This document shows, piece by piece, positions 1 through 6,548 of a stretch of DNA of 6,548 nt (its first letter is position 1; each line of letters starts with the position of its first letter). The notes below the pieces were generated by a model that searched no databases, had not been told where the DNA came from, and was given only the letters and a program-made list of their open reading frames with translations. Source of the DNA: an uncultured Roseburia sp. (lineage in GTDB: Bacteria > Bacillota > Clostridia > Lachnospirales > Lachnospiraceae). The translations under genes were made by a program, and so were the position numbers. Where the stretch lies: positions 1-6,548 of the forward strand of contig CAMGET010000073.1 in assembly GCA_946055175.1 (NCBI GenBank), given 5' to 3'.

Positions 1-55
1 CTCTTTTTCTCTGATATAGACTTTTAAAAAACAATTAATGAACTAAATATCTATT

Positions 56-901
56 CTACTTCCCCCGCAGCCACTCCACCCAGTCCGCGTAGTATTTCCC
101 CCACACATGGAAAGAATCGCTGGCGTATTCGGATGATAAGCAGCCGTTTTCATCATCAAACAGCTCATTGACATCAATATAAAAGGTAGTTTCATTATCG
201 GCTAAACTTGCAATCATTTCATTGACATGATTGATATTTTCATTGTTGTAGATTTCATCATTCTGTGACTGTTCTGCGGTTACATGTAGATTCGCGCATA
301 AATAAATGACTGCTCCTTCTTGTTTCTCCAACATGTTATTTAGAACTTCCTGATATTTTCTCTGAACACTTTCAAATGGGTAACCCAATTCGTTCATTCC
401 CAGCATAAAGTATATCTTACTAAAATTTTTCTTCTCCAGTAATTCATAAAAACTTACTTTTCCCAAATCCGGAAATACCACCTGCTTTTTTTCTAAAAGA
501 AAAACTGACATGCCTTTATCCGCAAAGAAAGTCGCTTGCTCCATATTTCCGTATTCCATAAGACCAATTGTTCGTGAATCACCCACAAATAAGGTATCTA
601 CAAAGTCATTCTCTCCTGAGGCGTCCACCGTCTCGGAATCTGATTCGTCCTGCTCGATTATGTCTTTTTCCGTTGTGTCTTTTTCGGTTGCCCCGGTGTT
701 CAATTCCGTGTCACTAATCCCTGTATCAAGGATTTCTTCTGTGCCGGTTTCAGTCTCACCGAATTCCTGAGGGATTATCTGTTGTTCCTGCGCCTCTCCC
801 TCATTTTGTTCTGCCAACTTATGAAAATACATTTCGGCCAATAGGGCGAAAAGAATACAACTACCTAAAAGAGTTAAAAATAAAATTGCTTTTTTTCTCA
901 T
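56..901 (-). CDS. Membrane-anchored SGNH/GDSL-type hydrolase-like protein with acidic linker
   Basis: The product is a 281-residue putative cell-surface esterase or acyl hydrolase; its substrate is unknown. A basic start (MRKK) and a hydrophobic stretch at about residues 5-24 suggest a signal anchor. The segment LGSC (12-15) resembles a lipobox, but hydrophobic residues continue after the Cys, so an uncleaved anchor is more likely. Residues 31-98 form a Glu/Asp/Thr-rich, probably disordered linker. The outer domain (about 99-281) carries SGNH landmarks: GDSR with nucleophile Ser109, GMNE (168-171) at the block III position, and DSFH with Asp262 and His265 near the C-terminus. In classical members block III is GxND, so GMNE is a mild variation. 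The ATG has a GAGGGAG ribosome binding site a few bases upstream. A terminator separates it from the upstream mutase gene, implying its own promoter, but I found no convincing sigma-A site in 902-1019. The fold call is fairly sure; the substrate is not. Confidence 0.8.
   Translation of the reverse strand: MRKKAILFLTLLGSCILFALLAEMYFHKLAEQNEGEAQEQQIIPQEFGETETGTEEILDTGISDTELNTGATEKDTTEKDIIEQDESDSETVDASGENDFVDTLFVGDSRTIGLMEYGNMEQATFFADKGMSVFLLEKKQVVFPDLGKVSFYELLEKKNFSKIYFMLGMNELGYPFESVQRKYQEVLNNMLEKQEGAVIYLCANLHVTAEQSQNDEIYNNENINHVNEMIASLADNETTFYIDVNELFDDENGCLSSEYASDSFHVWGKYYADWVEWLRGK
661..690. repeat. 15-bp in-frame tandem duplication in the acidic linker
   Basis: Two adjacent 15-bp units (661-675 and 676-690) differ at one base. 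On the minus strand they encode the repeated TEKD motif at about residues 72-79 of the SGNH protein. The unit length is a multiple of three, so copy-number change would keep the reading frame and only alter linker length. Confidence 0.75.
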
Positions 902-1019
902 TTTCTCCCTCTCTTCATCTTTCTCTATTAGTTTAGACTCTTATCGCTTCTAATATGTTTCAAAAATATTCTTAAATTATTTTTACCTCTATTGGCTGTT
1001 ATTATGAGGCAGTTTTCAC

Positions 1020-1054
1020 AAAAAAAGCCCCGGGCTTCCAACGAAGTCCGGGGG
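1020..1054 (-). terminator. Rho-independent terminator of the phosphoglucomutase gene
   Basis: Reading the minus strand, CCCCGG-A-CTTC pairs with GAAG-C-CCGGGG around a GTTG loop. That is ten base pairs with a single internal A/C mismatch. The stem is followed by one C and a run of seven T. It begins six bases after the mutase stop codon. On the plus strand the stem is followed by only four T, so termination should be mainly leftward. Confidence 0.93.
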
Positions 1055-1060
1055 TTTTCA

Positions 1061-2743
1061 TTAAGCAAAAATTGGTTTTATCGCTTCTGCCAGTTTATCT
1101 TTCTGCGCCTGTGCCTCTGCCAGGTCTTTTCCTAATGTAGTGAAATAGGTCTTAATCTTAGGTTCTGTTCCGGAAGGACGAACGATTACTTCTGCGCCAC
1201 CGTCTAATTTGTATATCAAAACGTTGGCTGCCGGAAGTCCTGTTTCTTCCGGTTTCTTGTAGTCTGTTACTTTGACAACCTTATATCCTCCAATCTCTGC
1301 CGGTGGATTCTTACGTAAGTCATCCATAATACCGGTCATCTTATCCATACCGGATAAGCCAGGAAATTCAAAGCTGTCCACTTTGTTTAAATAACGGCCA
1401 TAGTTTTCATAAATTTCTTCCAAACGCTGTTTAATGGAAGAACCAATGCTTCTGTAATAAGCTGCCATTTCGCAAATCAGCATAGAACCGATAATCGCAT
1501 CTTTATCTCTTACATATGGGCCTGCAAGGTATCCATAGCTTTCTTCGAAACCAAAGATAAAGCGGTCTACTTCGCCTGCTGCCTCAAGATTTGCAATCTG
1601 GTCGCCAATCCACTTAAATCCGGTTAATACACTTCTAAGCTCTACGCCGTAATTTTTTGCAACTGCGTCAGCAAGCGGTGTAGAAACAATGGATTTTACT
1701 GCAACCGGTCTTTCCGGCATCGTACCGTTTTCAATACGGGCTGCACAGATATAGTCTAATAAAAGAACTCCCACTTCATTACCGGATACAAGTTCATATG
1801 TACCATCCGGACACTTCATAGCAATACCGACACGGTCTGCATCAGGGTCTGTTGCAAGCATTAAATCAGCACCGGATTTCTCTGCCAATTCAAGTCCTAA
1901 ACGAAGTGCTTCAAAAATTTCCGGGTTCGGATATGGGCAGGTTGGGAAATTGCCATCCGGATACTGCTGCTCCGGAACGATGGTAATATCATCAATACCG
2001 ATATCCTTTAACACTCTCATAACCGGAACTAAACCGGAACCATTCAAAGGAGAATATACAAGCTTTAAGCCTGCTGTCTTACAGATACCGGGACGTACAC
2101 TGCGAGCCTTAATTGCATCGTAGAGAGCTTCTTTACAATCATCACCAACGTATGCAATCAGTCCCTTTTCCATACCTTCCTCAAAAGAGATTAATTTTGC
2201 ACCTGATAAAATATCCGTTTTCTGAATCTCAGCATAAACGATATCTGCGGCTTCATCTGTCATCTGACAACCATCCGGGCCATATGCTTTATAGCCATTA
2301 TATTTTGCCGGATTGTGGGACGCTGTAACCATGATACCGGCGTTTGCTTTATAATAACGTGTTGCAAAGCTAAGTGCAGGTACCGGCATTAACGCATCGT
2401 AAATACGGACTTTGATTCCGTTTGCAGCCAATACACAGGCAGCGGTCTTTGCAAACACATCACTGTTAATACGGCTGTCGTAGCTGATTGCTACTAGCTG
2501 ATTGCCACCCTGTGTTTTCACCCAGTTTGCAAGTCCTTGGGTTGCCTGACGAACTACATAAATATTCATACGGTTCGTTCCGGCTCCCAATACACCTCTT
2601 AATCCGGCGGTACCGAATTTCAGTGCTACTGCGAAACGGTCTTTGATTTCTTCTTCATTACCCTCAATGGATTCCAGTTCTGTTTTTAATGCAGGATCTT
2701 CTAAATCCGCATTCATCCAACGTTTATAATCGTCTAAAAACAT
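1061..2743 (-). CDS. pgcA: Alpha-phosphoglucomutase / phospho-sugar mutase (PgcA type)
   Basis: This cytoplasmic alpha-D-phosphohexomutase interconverts glucose 1-phosphate and glucose 6-phosphate, feeding UDP-glucose, glycogen and envelope sugar synthesis; phosphomannomutase activity is also possible. With the chosen ATG it is 560 residues, close to Bacillus PgcA (about 580). Visible motifs in order: FGTAGLRG (43-50), the catalytic phosphoserine loop TASHNP (140-145, Ser142), the Mg-binding loop DPDADR (299-304), the sugar-recognition loop GFEESYG (398-404), and the phosphate-binding loop RPSGTEP (522-528). All four domains appear intact. The frame also opens at GTG 2752, three codons earlier, but that GTG directly abuts the AAGGTGG ribosome binding site, so ATG at 2743 is better spaced; TTG at 2749 is a second alternative. 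It lies 64 bp after secA, has its own likely promoter, and ends at a strong terminator. The symbol follows Bacillus usage; the exact substrate preference is inferred. Confidence 0.95.
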   Translation of the reverse strand: MFLDDYKRWMNADLEDPALKTELESIEGNEEEIKDRFAVALKFGTAGLRGVLGAGTNRMNIYVVRQATQGLANWVKTQGGNQLVAISYDSRINSDVFAKTAACVLAANGIKVRIYDALMPVPALSFATRYYKANAGIMVTASHNPAKYNGYKAYGPDGCQMTDEAADIVYAEIQKTDILSGAKLISFEEGMEKGLIAYVGDDCKEALYDAIKARSVRPGICKTAGLKLVYSPLNGSGLVPVMRVLKDIGIDDITIVPEQQYPDGNFPTCPYPNPEIFEALRLGLELAEKSGADLMLATDPDADRVGIAMKCPDGTYELVSGNEVGVLLLDYICAARIENGTMPERPVAVKSIVSTPLADAVAKNYGVELRSVLTGFKWIGDQIANLEAAGEVDRFIFGFEESYGYLAGPYVRDKDAIIGSMLICEMAAYYRSIGSSIKQRLEEIYENYGRYLNKVDSFEFPGLSGMDKMTGIMDDLRKNPPAEIGGYKVVKVTDYKKPEETGLPAANVLIYKLDGGAEVIVRPSGTEPKIKTYFTTLGKDLAEAQAQKDKLAEAIKPIFA

Positions 2744-2752
2744 TTTCAACAC

Positions 2753-2759
2753 CCACCTT
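2753..2759 (-). promoter_or_regulatory. Ribosome binding site that decides the phosphoglucomutase start
   Basis: On the minus strand the sequence AAGGTGG ends immediately before GTG 2752 and nine bases before ATG 2743. Zero spacing makes the GTG an unlikely initiator. The ATG start also gives an N-terminus (MFLDDYKRWM) that looks like the usual beginning of the family. Confidence 0.65.
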
Positions 2760-2794
2760 CTTGTTATTTTGAAAATCTGTTACCTTCTTCCCAT

Positions 2795-2823
2795 ATCATA
2801 ACACATTTTATTTTCTACCACAA
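2795..2823 (-). promoter_or_regulatory. Candidate sigma-A promoter for the phosphoglucomutase gene, overlapping the secA 3' end
   Basis: On the minus strand TTGTGG (2818-2823) is followed by a 17-bp spacer and TATGAT (2795-2800), with TG one base upstream of the -10 box (extended -10). Transcription would start near 2788 and give a leader of about 45 bases. The -35 element lies inside the last codons of secA. No terminator is visible between the two genes, so read-through from secA is also likely. Confidence 0.55.
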
Positions 2824-5375
2824 CACTGTTTGTATTTCTTTCCACTTCCGCATGGGCAGGGATCGTTTGGATAAATTTTGGCATTTTCGCGTTTTTTGGG
2901 CTCTTTTAATGCAGTCTCATCCTTATTGGTTCCGGTCACTTTGGCAACCTGTTCACGCTCTACCTTCTGTTCAATCTTCACATGGTAAAGCAGACGAATG
3001 GTATCTTCCTGGATATTTGCAATCAGGTCATCAAACATGTCATAACCCGCCATTTTGTATTCTACCAGCGGATCTCTCTGTCCATAAGCCTGTAAGCCGA
3101 TACCCTGACGGAGCTGTTCCATATCATCAATGTGATCCATCCATTTACGATCGATTACTTTCAGTAATACAACACGTTCCAGTTCGCGGAACTGTTCTGC
3201 TTCCGGGAACTCTGTTTCTTTTGCTTCGTACAGTTTTACTGCCTTTTCCTTTAAAACGTGCTTTAACTCTTTATTATTTTTAATGCCGGCAACCATTTCC
3301 TCTGTCACCGGTTCTAATGGAATCAGTGGAAGAAGCAGCTGGTTTAATTCATTTAAGTTCCATTCTTCCTTCGAGATTTCATTTGAAATACAGGTATCAA
3401 CACAGCTCTCCACACGGTCTGTAATCATTTTATAAATGACATCACGCATGCTTTCTCCGTTTAACACACGCAGACGCTCTGCATAAATGATTTCTCTCTG
3501 GTCATTCATTACCTGATCATATTCCAACAGATTCTTTCTGATGGCAAAGTTGTTGCTTTCAATCTTCTTCTGTGCTTTTTCAATGGTGCTGGTAAGCATC
3601 TTGTGTTCAATCTGCTCACCCTCCGGGATATGAAGCTTGTTAAAGGTCTCTATCAACGTCTCAGAACCAAACAGACGCATCAAATCATCTTCCAGAGAAA
3701 TGAAGAACTGGGATTCACCCGGGTCTCCCTGACGTCCGGAACGTCCACGCAACTGGTTATCAATTCGTCTGGATTCGTGACGCTCTGTACCGATAATCTT
3801 TAAACCGCCTGCTGCTCTTGCTTCCTCATCCAGCTTGATATCGGTACCACGACCGGCCATATTGGTTGCAATGGTAACTGCTCCGGCCGCTCCGGCTGCA
3901 GCAACGATTTCTGCTTCCATTTCATGGAACTTCGCATTCAATACCGTATGCGGGATTCCTTCCCGTTTTAACATCCCGCTCAAAAGCTCGGAAGTATCAA
4001 TATTAATCGTACCAACCAGAACCGGTTGTCCCTTTGCATGCGCTGCTTTTACAGAGTCTACGACGGCCTTGTATTTTTCTTTTTTTGTCTTGTATACGAC
4101 GTCATTTAAATCCTGACGCAGCACCGGCTTATTGGTAGGAATTTCAATAACATCCATTCCGTAAATATCACGGAACTCGCCTTCCTCTGTCAAAGCGGTA
4201 CCTGTCATACCGGCTTTTTTCTCAAATTTATTAAAGAAGTTCTGGAAGGTAATGGTAGCAAGTGTCTTGCTTTCGCGTTTTACCTTAACATGCTCTTTTG
4301 CTTCAATTGCCTGATGCAAACCATCGGAATAACGACGGCCCGGCATAATACGGCCGGTAAATTCATCGACAATCAAAACCTGGTCATCTTTTACGACATA
4401 GTCCTGGTCTTTGAACATCAGGTTATGTGCTCTTAATGCCAGTATGACATTATGCTGGATTTCAAGGTTCTCCGGATCTGCAAGGTTGTCAATATTAAAG
4501 AACTGCTCTACACGTTTGACACCTTCCTGTGTAAGGTTGACTACCTTATCCTTCTCGTTTACAACGAAATCACCGGTTTCTTCCTGTTCGATACCCATAA
4601 TGGCATCCATCTTAGAATATTCAGGAACATCTTCGCCTCGCTTTAACTGTCTGGCGAGAATATCACAAGCCTCATAAAGCTTTGTAGATTTTCCGCTCTG
4701 TCCGGAAATAATAAGCGGTGTACGTGCCTCATCAATTAAAACAGAGTCTACCTCATCAATGATGGCGTAGTGCAGACCGCGCTGTACTAACTGTTCCTTG
4801 TAGATTACCATGTTATCACGCAGATAATCAAAGCCAAGTTCGTTATTTGTAATATAAGTAATATCACAGTTATAAGCTTCCCGACGTTCCTCATTGTTCA
4901 TGGAATTTAAAACAACGCCTACCTTTAAGCCTAAAAATTCGTGAACCTGTCCCATCCAGTCCGCATCACGTTTTGCAAGGTAATCGTTAACCGTAACGAT
5001 GCACACGCCTTTGCCTTCTAAGGCATTCAGGTATGCAGGGAGGGTAGAAACCAGTGTCTTACCTTCACCGGTACGCATCTCTGCAATACGTCCCTGATGC
5101 AAAATAATACCACCGATAATCTGCACGCGGTAATGCTCCATCCCAAGTACACGTCTGGCAGCCTCACGTACGGTTGCATAGGCTTCCGGGAGCAGGTCAT
5201 CTAAGGTCTCTCCCTTTGCCAGTCTATCTTTATATTCTTTTGTCTTTGCTTTTAACTCCTCATCAGAAAGCTGCATCATTCCGTCACGGTAAGACTCTAC
5301 CTTGTCAACAATCGGATAGATTCTTTTTAATTCACGCTCGCTGTGAGTTCCAAATATTTTTGTTATTACACTCAT
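2808..5375 (-). CDS. secA: Preprotein translocase ATPase SecA
   Basis: SecA is the ATP-driven motor that pushes unfolded preproteins through the SecYEG channel at the cytoplasmic membrane. The 855-residue length is normal for a Firmicute SecA. Visible parts in order: nucleotide-binding domain 1 with Walker A MRTGEGKT (100-107) and DEVD (207-210); the preprotein cross-linking region (about 225-375); the conserved AGMTGTA (388-394); nucleotide-binding domain 2 with [12 protein letters not shown] (504-515) and [11 protein letters not shown] (541-551); the helical scaffold and wing region, including [12 protein letters not shown] (616-627) and [17 protein letters not shown] (744-760); and a lysine-rich linker ending in a zinc-binding tail with Cys840, Cys842, Cys851 and Cys852, which in this family contacts SecB-like partners or phospholipid. 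The ATG is preceded by GGAG with short spacing. A strong promoter lies about 60 bp upstream. Unlike many Firmicutes, hpf is not directly upstream and prfB is not directly downstream. Nothing appears broken. Confidence 0.99.
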   Translation of the reverse strand: MSVITKIFGTHSERELKRIYPIVDKVESYRDGMMQLSDEELKAKTKEYKDRLAKGETLDDLLPEAYATVREAARRVLGMEHYRVQIIGGIILHQGRIAEMRTGEGKTLVSTLPAYLNALEGKGVCIVTVNDYLAKRDADWMGQVHEFLGLKVGVVLNSMNNEERREAYNCDITYITNNELGFDYLRDNMVIYKEQLVQRGLHYAIIDEVDSVLIDEARTPLIISGQSGKSTKLYEACDILARQLKRGEDVPEYSKMDAIMGIEQEETGDFVVNEKDKVVNLTQEGVKRVEQFFNIDNLADPENLEIQHNVILALRAHNLMFKDQDYVVKDDQVLIVDEFTGRIMPGRRYSDGLHQAIEAKEHVKVKRESKTLATITFQNFFNKFEKKAGMTGTALTEEGEFRDIYGMDVIEIPTNKPVLRQDLNDVVYKTKKEKYKAVVDSVKAAHAKGQPVLVGTINIDTSELLSGMLKREGIPHTVLNAKFHEMEAEIVAAAGAAGAVTIATNMAGRGTDIKLDEEARAAGGLKIIGTERHESRRIDNQLRGRSGRQGDPGESQFFISLEDDLMRLFGSETLIETFNKLHIPEGEQIEHKMLTSTIEKAQKKIESNNFAIRKNLLEYDQVMNDQREIIYAERLRVLNGESMRDVIYKMITDRVESCVDTCISNEISKEEWNLNELNQLLLPLIPLEPVTEEMVAGIKNNKELKHVLKEKAVKLYEAKETEFPEAEQFRELERVVLLKVIDRKWMDHIDDMEQLRQGIGLQAYGQRDPLVEYKMAGYDMFDDLIANIQEDTIRLLYHVKIEQKVEREQVAKVTGTNKDETALKEPKKRENAKIYPNDPCPCGSGKKYKQCCGRK

Positions 5376-5438
5376 AAATCTCCATTCCTATCTTCAAATA
5401 AACTTTCTTTTTATCCTCTTAAGTCCATGCAATGTCTT

Positions 5439-5467
5439 ATTGTATCACTTTTTCCTGTTTATCTCAA
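5439..5467 (-). promoter_or_regulatory. Sigma-A promoter for secA
   Basis: On the minus strand TTGAGA (5462-5467), a 17-bp spacer and TACAAT (5439-5444) form a near-consensus promoter, with a TG one base upstream of the -10 box. The start point would be near 5432, giving a leader of about 57 bases. That leader has no evident riboswitch and no long enough open frame for a SecM-like arrest peptide. Confidence 0.8.
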
Positions 5468-5489
5468 CAAATAGTGTTAAACGATTTGT
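5467..5489. promoter_or_regulatory. Inverted repeat between the divergent promoters (possible operator)
   Basis: ACAAAT (5467-5472) and ATTTGT (5484-5489) form a 6-bp inverted repeat with an 11-bp spacer. It begins at the secA -35 box and lies upstream of the -35 box of the rightward gene. A regulator here could affect both promoters. The arms are short and AT-rich, so chance is a real alternative. Confidence 0.2.
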
Positions 5490-5506
5490 GAATTTTTTAT
5501 TAACGC

Positions 5507-5535
5507 TTGCGAAATGAAACATTCCTTTGTATACT
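5507..5535 (+). promoter_or_regulatory. Sigma-A promoter for the TSCPD gene
   Basis: TTGCGA (5507-5512), a 17-bp spacer and TATACT (5530-5535) fit the sigma-A consensus well. The start would be near 5542, only about 20 bases before the ATG, so the leader is little more than the AAGGAGGG ribosome binding site (5550-5557). Confidence 0.75.
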
Positions 5536-5563
5536 ATAAAAAGATAAAAAAGGAGGGATTCAC

Positions 5564-5818
5564 ATGAAATATACATATAAAACAAAAGGAACCTGTTCTA
5601 CACTGATTGAACTGGAATTAGAAGGAAATGTTGTTCATAACGTAAAATTTACCGGTGGCTGCAATGGTAACTTACAGGCCATTCCAAGATTAGTGGAAGG
5701 GCTTACCGTTGAAGAAGTGGAAAGTAAAATCAAAGGCATTTCCTGCAACGGACGCGGCACTTCCTGTGGTGACCAGCTGGCACGTGCATGCCGTGAAGCA
5801 TTAGAAGCATCTAAATAA
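5564..5818 (+). CDS. Small TSCPD-domain protein (TIGR03905-like), function unknown
   Basis: This 84-residue soluble protein appears to be a stand-alone TSCPD domain, the module also found near the C-terminus of some B12-dependent ribonucleotide reductases. I recognise it as resembling the four-cysteine family TIGR03905. Cysteines lie at 11, 33, 61, 68 and 76; the first four sit in conserved-looking settings (KGTCS, TGGCNGN, ISCNG, TSCGDQLA) and could bind a metal or form a redox centre. That is inference, as no function is established to my knowledge. There is no signal peptide or membrane segment. The start is firm: ATG six bases after AAGGAGGG, downstream of a strong promoter. It is divergent from secA and convergent with dpaB, so it forms a single-gene unit. 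It ends with three in-frame stops in a row (TAA TAG TAG), followed at once by a long palindrome. Codon use looks like its neighbours, with no sign of transfer. Confidence 0.9.
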   Translation: MKYTYKTKGTCSTLIELELEGNVVHNVKFTGGCNGNLQAIPRLVEGLTVEEVESKIKGISCNGRGTSCGDQLARACREALEASK

Positions 5819-5822
5819 TAGT

Positions 5823-5869
5823 AGGGACGGTTCTTTTGTCTCGGAAATCGAGACAAAAGAACCGTCCCT
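5823..5869. repeat. Long perfect palindrome with 21-bp arms (repetitive-element-like, possible bidirectional terminator)
   Basis: Arm 5823-5843, starting AGGGACGGTTC, is perfectly complementary to arm 5849-5869 around the 5-base spacer GAAAT. It fills nearly all of the 53-bp gap between the convergent TSCPD and dpaB stop codons. Both strands read almost the same, so either transcript would carry the same long hairpin. No T-run follows on either side, so it is not a classic intrinsic terminator, although the hairpin could still stop or protect both mRNAs. From memory, GGGACGGTTCTTTTGTC-type palindromes recur between genes in many Firmicute genomes, sometimes with REP-associated Y1 transposases; I could not search for this. 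Confidence 0.85.
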
Positions 5870-5871
5870 TA

Positions 5872-6456
5872 TTACGGATTCTGTAACACCGGCTGAATCT
5901 GCTTTCCCGCAAGCGCCAGTTCAATCGTCTCCGGTAAAAGCTCCATTTTTGCAATCAGCGAATTCGGTTTACTCTTATAATTATCCTGTCCAAACGGGAC
6001 AAAGTAGACATTTTTCATATTCATCAGCATCCCGATATTCTTAAAATTAGCTCCTAACGCATCATTCGTGGAAATCGAAATCACTAATGGTTTCCCGTTT
6101 CGCATATGTGCCTTTGTTGCCATCAGAACCGGTGTGTCCGTAATTCCATTGCAAAGCTTTGCTGCGGTATTTCCGGTACAGGGTGCAATTACCATGATAT
6201 CTAAAAAATTATTCGGTCCAATCGGCTCTGCTGCACAGATGGTTCGGATGCCTTCGTTTCCGGTGATTTCACAAATGCCCTCCACATAATCCCTTGCACT
6301 TCCGAAGCGGGTATCACAGGTCTGTGCATTAAATGAAAAAATCGGAATCACATTGGCGCCCATGTCCGTCAACCGCTGTACTTCCTTTCTTGCTCTGGCA
6401 AACATGCAAAACGAGCCCGTAATTCCTAATCCTATATTATATTTTGAAAAATCCAT
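5872..6456 (-). CDS. dpaB: Dipicolinate synthase subunit B (DpaB / SpoVFB)
   Basis: DpaB is the flavoprotein-fold subunit that works with DpaA to convert the dihydrodipicolinate-pathway intermediate of lysine synthesis to dipicolinic acid in the mother cell; the product is loaded into the spore core as its calcium chelate. With the chosen ATG it is 194 residues (Bacillus SpoVFB is about 200). Visible motifs: the N-terminal nucleotide-binding loop GITGS (11-15), NAQTCDTRFG (43-52), APCTGNTAAKL (91-101), STNDALG (129-135) and PFGQDNYKSKPNS (154-166), all typical of the family. The frame opens earlier at GTG 6489, but that would overlap dpaA by 32 bases; ATG 6456 follows the dpaA TAG by one base, with AAGGG ten bases upstream, and matches the family N-terminus. 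It is translationally coupled with dpaA. In sporulators this operon is under mother-cell sigma-K, but its promoter is outside the window. Its stop codon lies two bases from the palindrome. Confidence 0.95.
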   Translation of the reverse strand: MDFSKYNIGLGITGSFCMFARARKEVQRLTDMGANVIPIFSFNAQTCDTRFGSARDYVEGICEITGNEGIRTICAAEPIGPNNFLDIMVIAPCTGNTAAKLCNGITDTPVLMATKAHMRNGKPLVISISTNDALGANFKNIGMLMNMKNVYFVPFGQDNYKSKPNSLIAKMELLPETIELALAGKQIQPVLQNP

Positions 6457-6457
6457 A

Positions 6458-6548
6458 CTAACTATGCCCTTCCATTTCCTTGCCTTCACGAAGCGTAAAT
6501 CTTTCTATCGCCCGCGCCAGGATATAGGCACTCGCTTTCGGTGAAAAG
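6458..6548 (-). CDS. dpaA: Dipicolinate synthase subunit A (DpaA / SpoVFA), C-terminal end only
   Basis: Only the last 29 codons and the stop are present; the gene continues beyond the right edge. The minus-strand frame reads FSPKASAYILARAIE and then a charged tail ending EGHS. The SPKASAYILA segment resembles the APKTAG-type C-terminal helix of DpaA, and the TAG stop at 6458-6460 sits one base before the dpaB ATG. DpaA is the Rossmann-type subunit of dipicolinate synthase. Identification rests mainly on its position before dpaB and on this short segment. Confidence 0.8.
   Translation of the reverse strand, partial: FSPKASAYILARAIERFTLREGKEMEGHS

Noticed and set aside
855..857. Lipoprotein attachment Cys15 (LGSC) in the SGNH protein
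   Set aside because: Hydrophobic residues continue for about nine positions after the Cys, which fits a transmembrane anchor better than a cleaved lipoprotein signal, though it cannot be excluded.
902..1019. TTGAAA and several AT-rich hexamers as a promoter for the SGNH gene
   Set aside because: No acceptable -10 box lies 16-18 bases from the TTGAAA, and the other combinations match only half the consensus.
2852..3283. Open plus-strand frame antisense to secA (and similar antisense frames over pgcA, dpaB and the SGNH gene)
   Set aside because: These frames have no plausible ribosome binding sites, have compositionally odd products and lie opposite clearly conserved genes; they are shadows of the real coding strand.
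5409..5428. Five-codon mini-ORF (MDLRG) in the secA leader
   Set aside because: It has no ribosome binding site and is too short to act as a secretion-sensing arrest peptide; it is most likely chance.
5475..5490. Possible CcpA cre site around AAACGATTT
   Set aside because: The core looks similar, but the flanking TG and CA are out of register with the cre consensus.
5480..5505. Possible Rex-type redox regulator site (TTGTGAA followed by TTAAC)
   Set aside because: The half-sites are separated by seven bases rather than four and the right half does not complete the palindrome, so the match is too weak.
5823..5869. Calling the palindrome a standard intrinsic terminator
   Set aside because: Neither strand has a T-run after the hairpin; it is better listed as a repeat with only a possible terminator role.

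Overview
This window looks like chromosomal core sequence from a low-to-moderate-GC, endospore-forming Firmicute, most likely a Lachnospiraceae-type Clostridium. The evidence is a dipicolinate synthase pair (dpaA-dpaB, a spore-specific pathway), strong AGGAGG-like ribosome binding sites, consensus sigma-A promoters, a SecA with the usual zinc-binding tail, and a PgcA-type phosphoglucomutase. The genus is an inference from overall character; no rRNA or other direct taxonomic marker is present.

Layout from left to right. Positions 1-55 are AT-rich with no gene. At 56-901 (minus) lies a membrane-anchored SGNH/GDSL-type hydrolase with a long acidic linker. A strong intrinsic terminator (1020-1054) separates it from an alpha-phosphoglucomutase (1061-2743, minus). 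Upstream of that is secA (2808-5375, minus), and a good promoter for the mutase overlaps the end of secA. The 188-bp region 5376-5563 is a divergent promoter region: one promoter drives secA leftward, the other drives a small TSCPD-domain protein (5564-5818, plus) rightward. A near-perfect 21-bp-arm palindrome (5823-5869) fills the gap between this small gene and the convergent dpaB (5872-6456, minus). The last 91 bases hold the 3' end of dpaA, whose stop codon lies one base before the dpaB start.

The genes serve separate jobs: protein export (SecA), hexose phosphate interconversion for glycogen and envelope sugars (phosphoglucomutase), spore core dipicolinic acid synthesis (DpaAB), a putative cell-surface esterase (SGNH protein), and an uncharacterised conserved small cysteine protein (TSCPD). 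I see no mobile element gene, CRISPR array, tRNA, rRNA, riboswitch or phage gene. I do not see a new multi-gene system here. The points most worth a second look are the long palindrome, the orphan TSCPD protein beside secA, and the SGNH protein with its repeat-bearing acidic linker.
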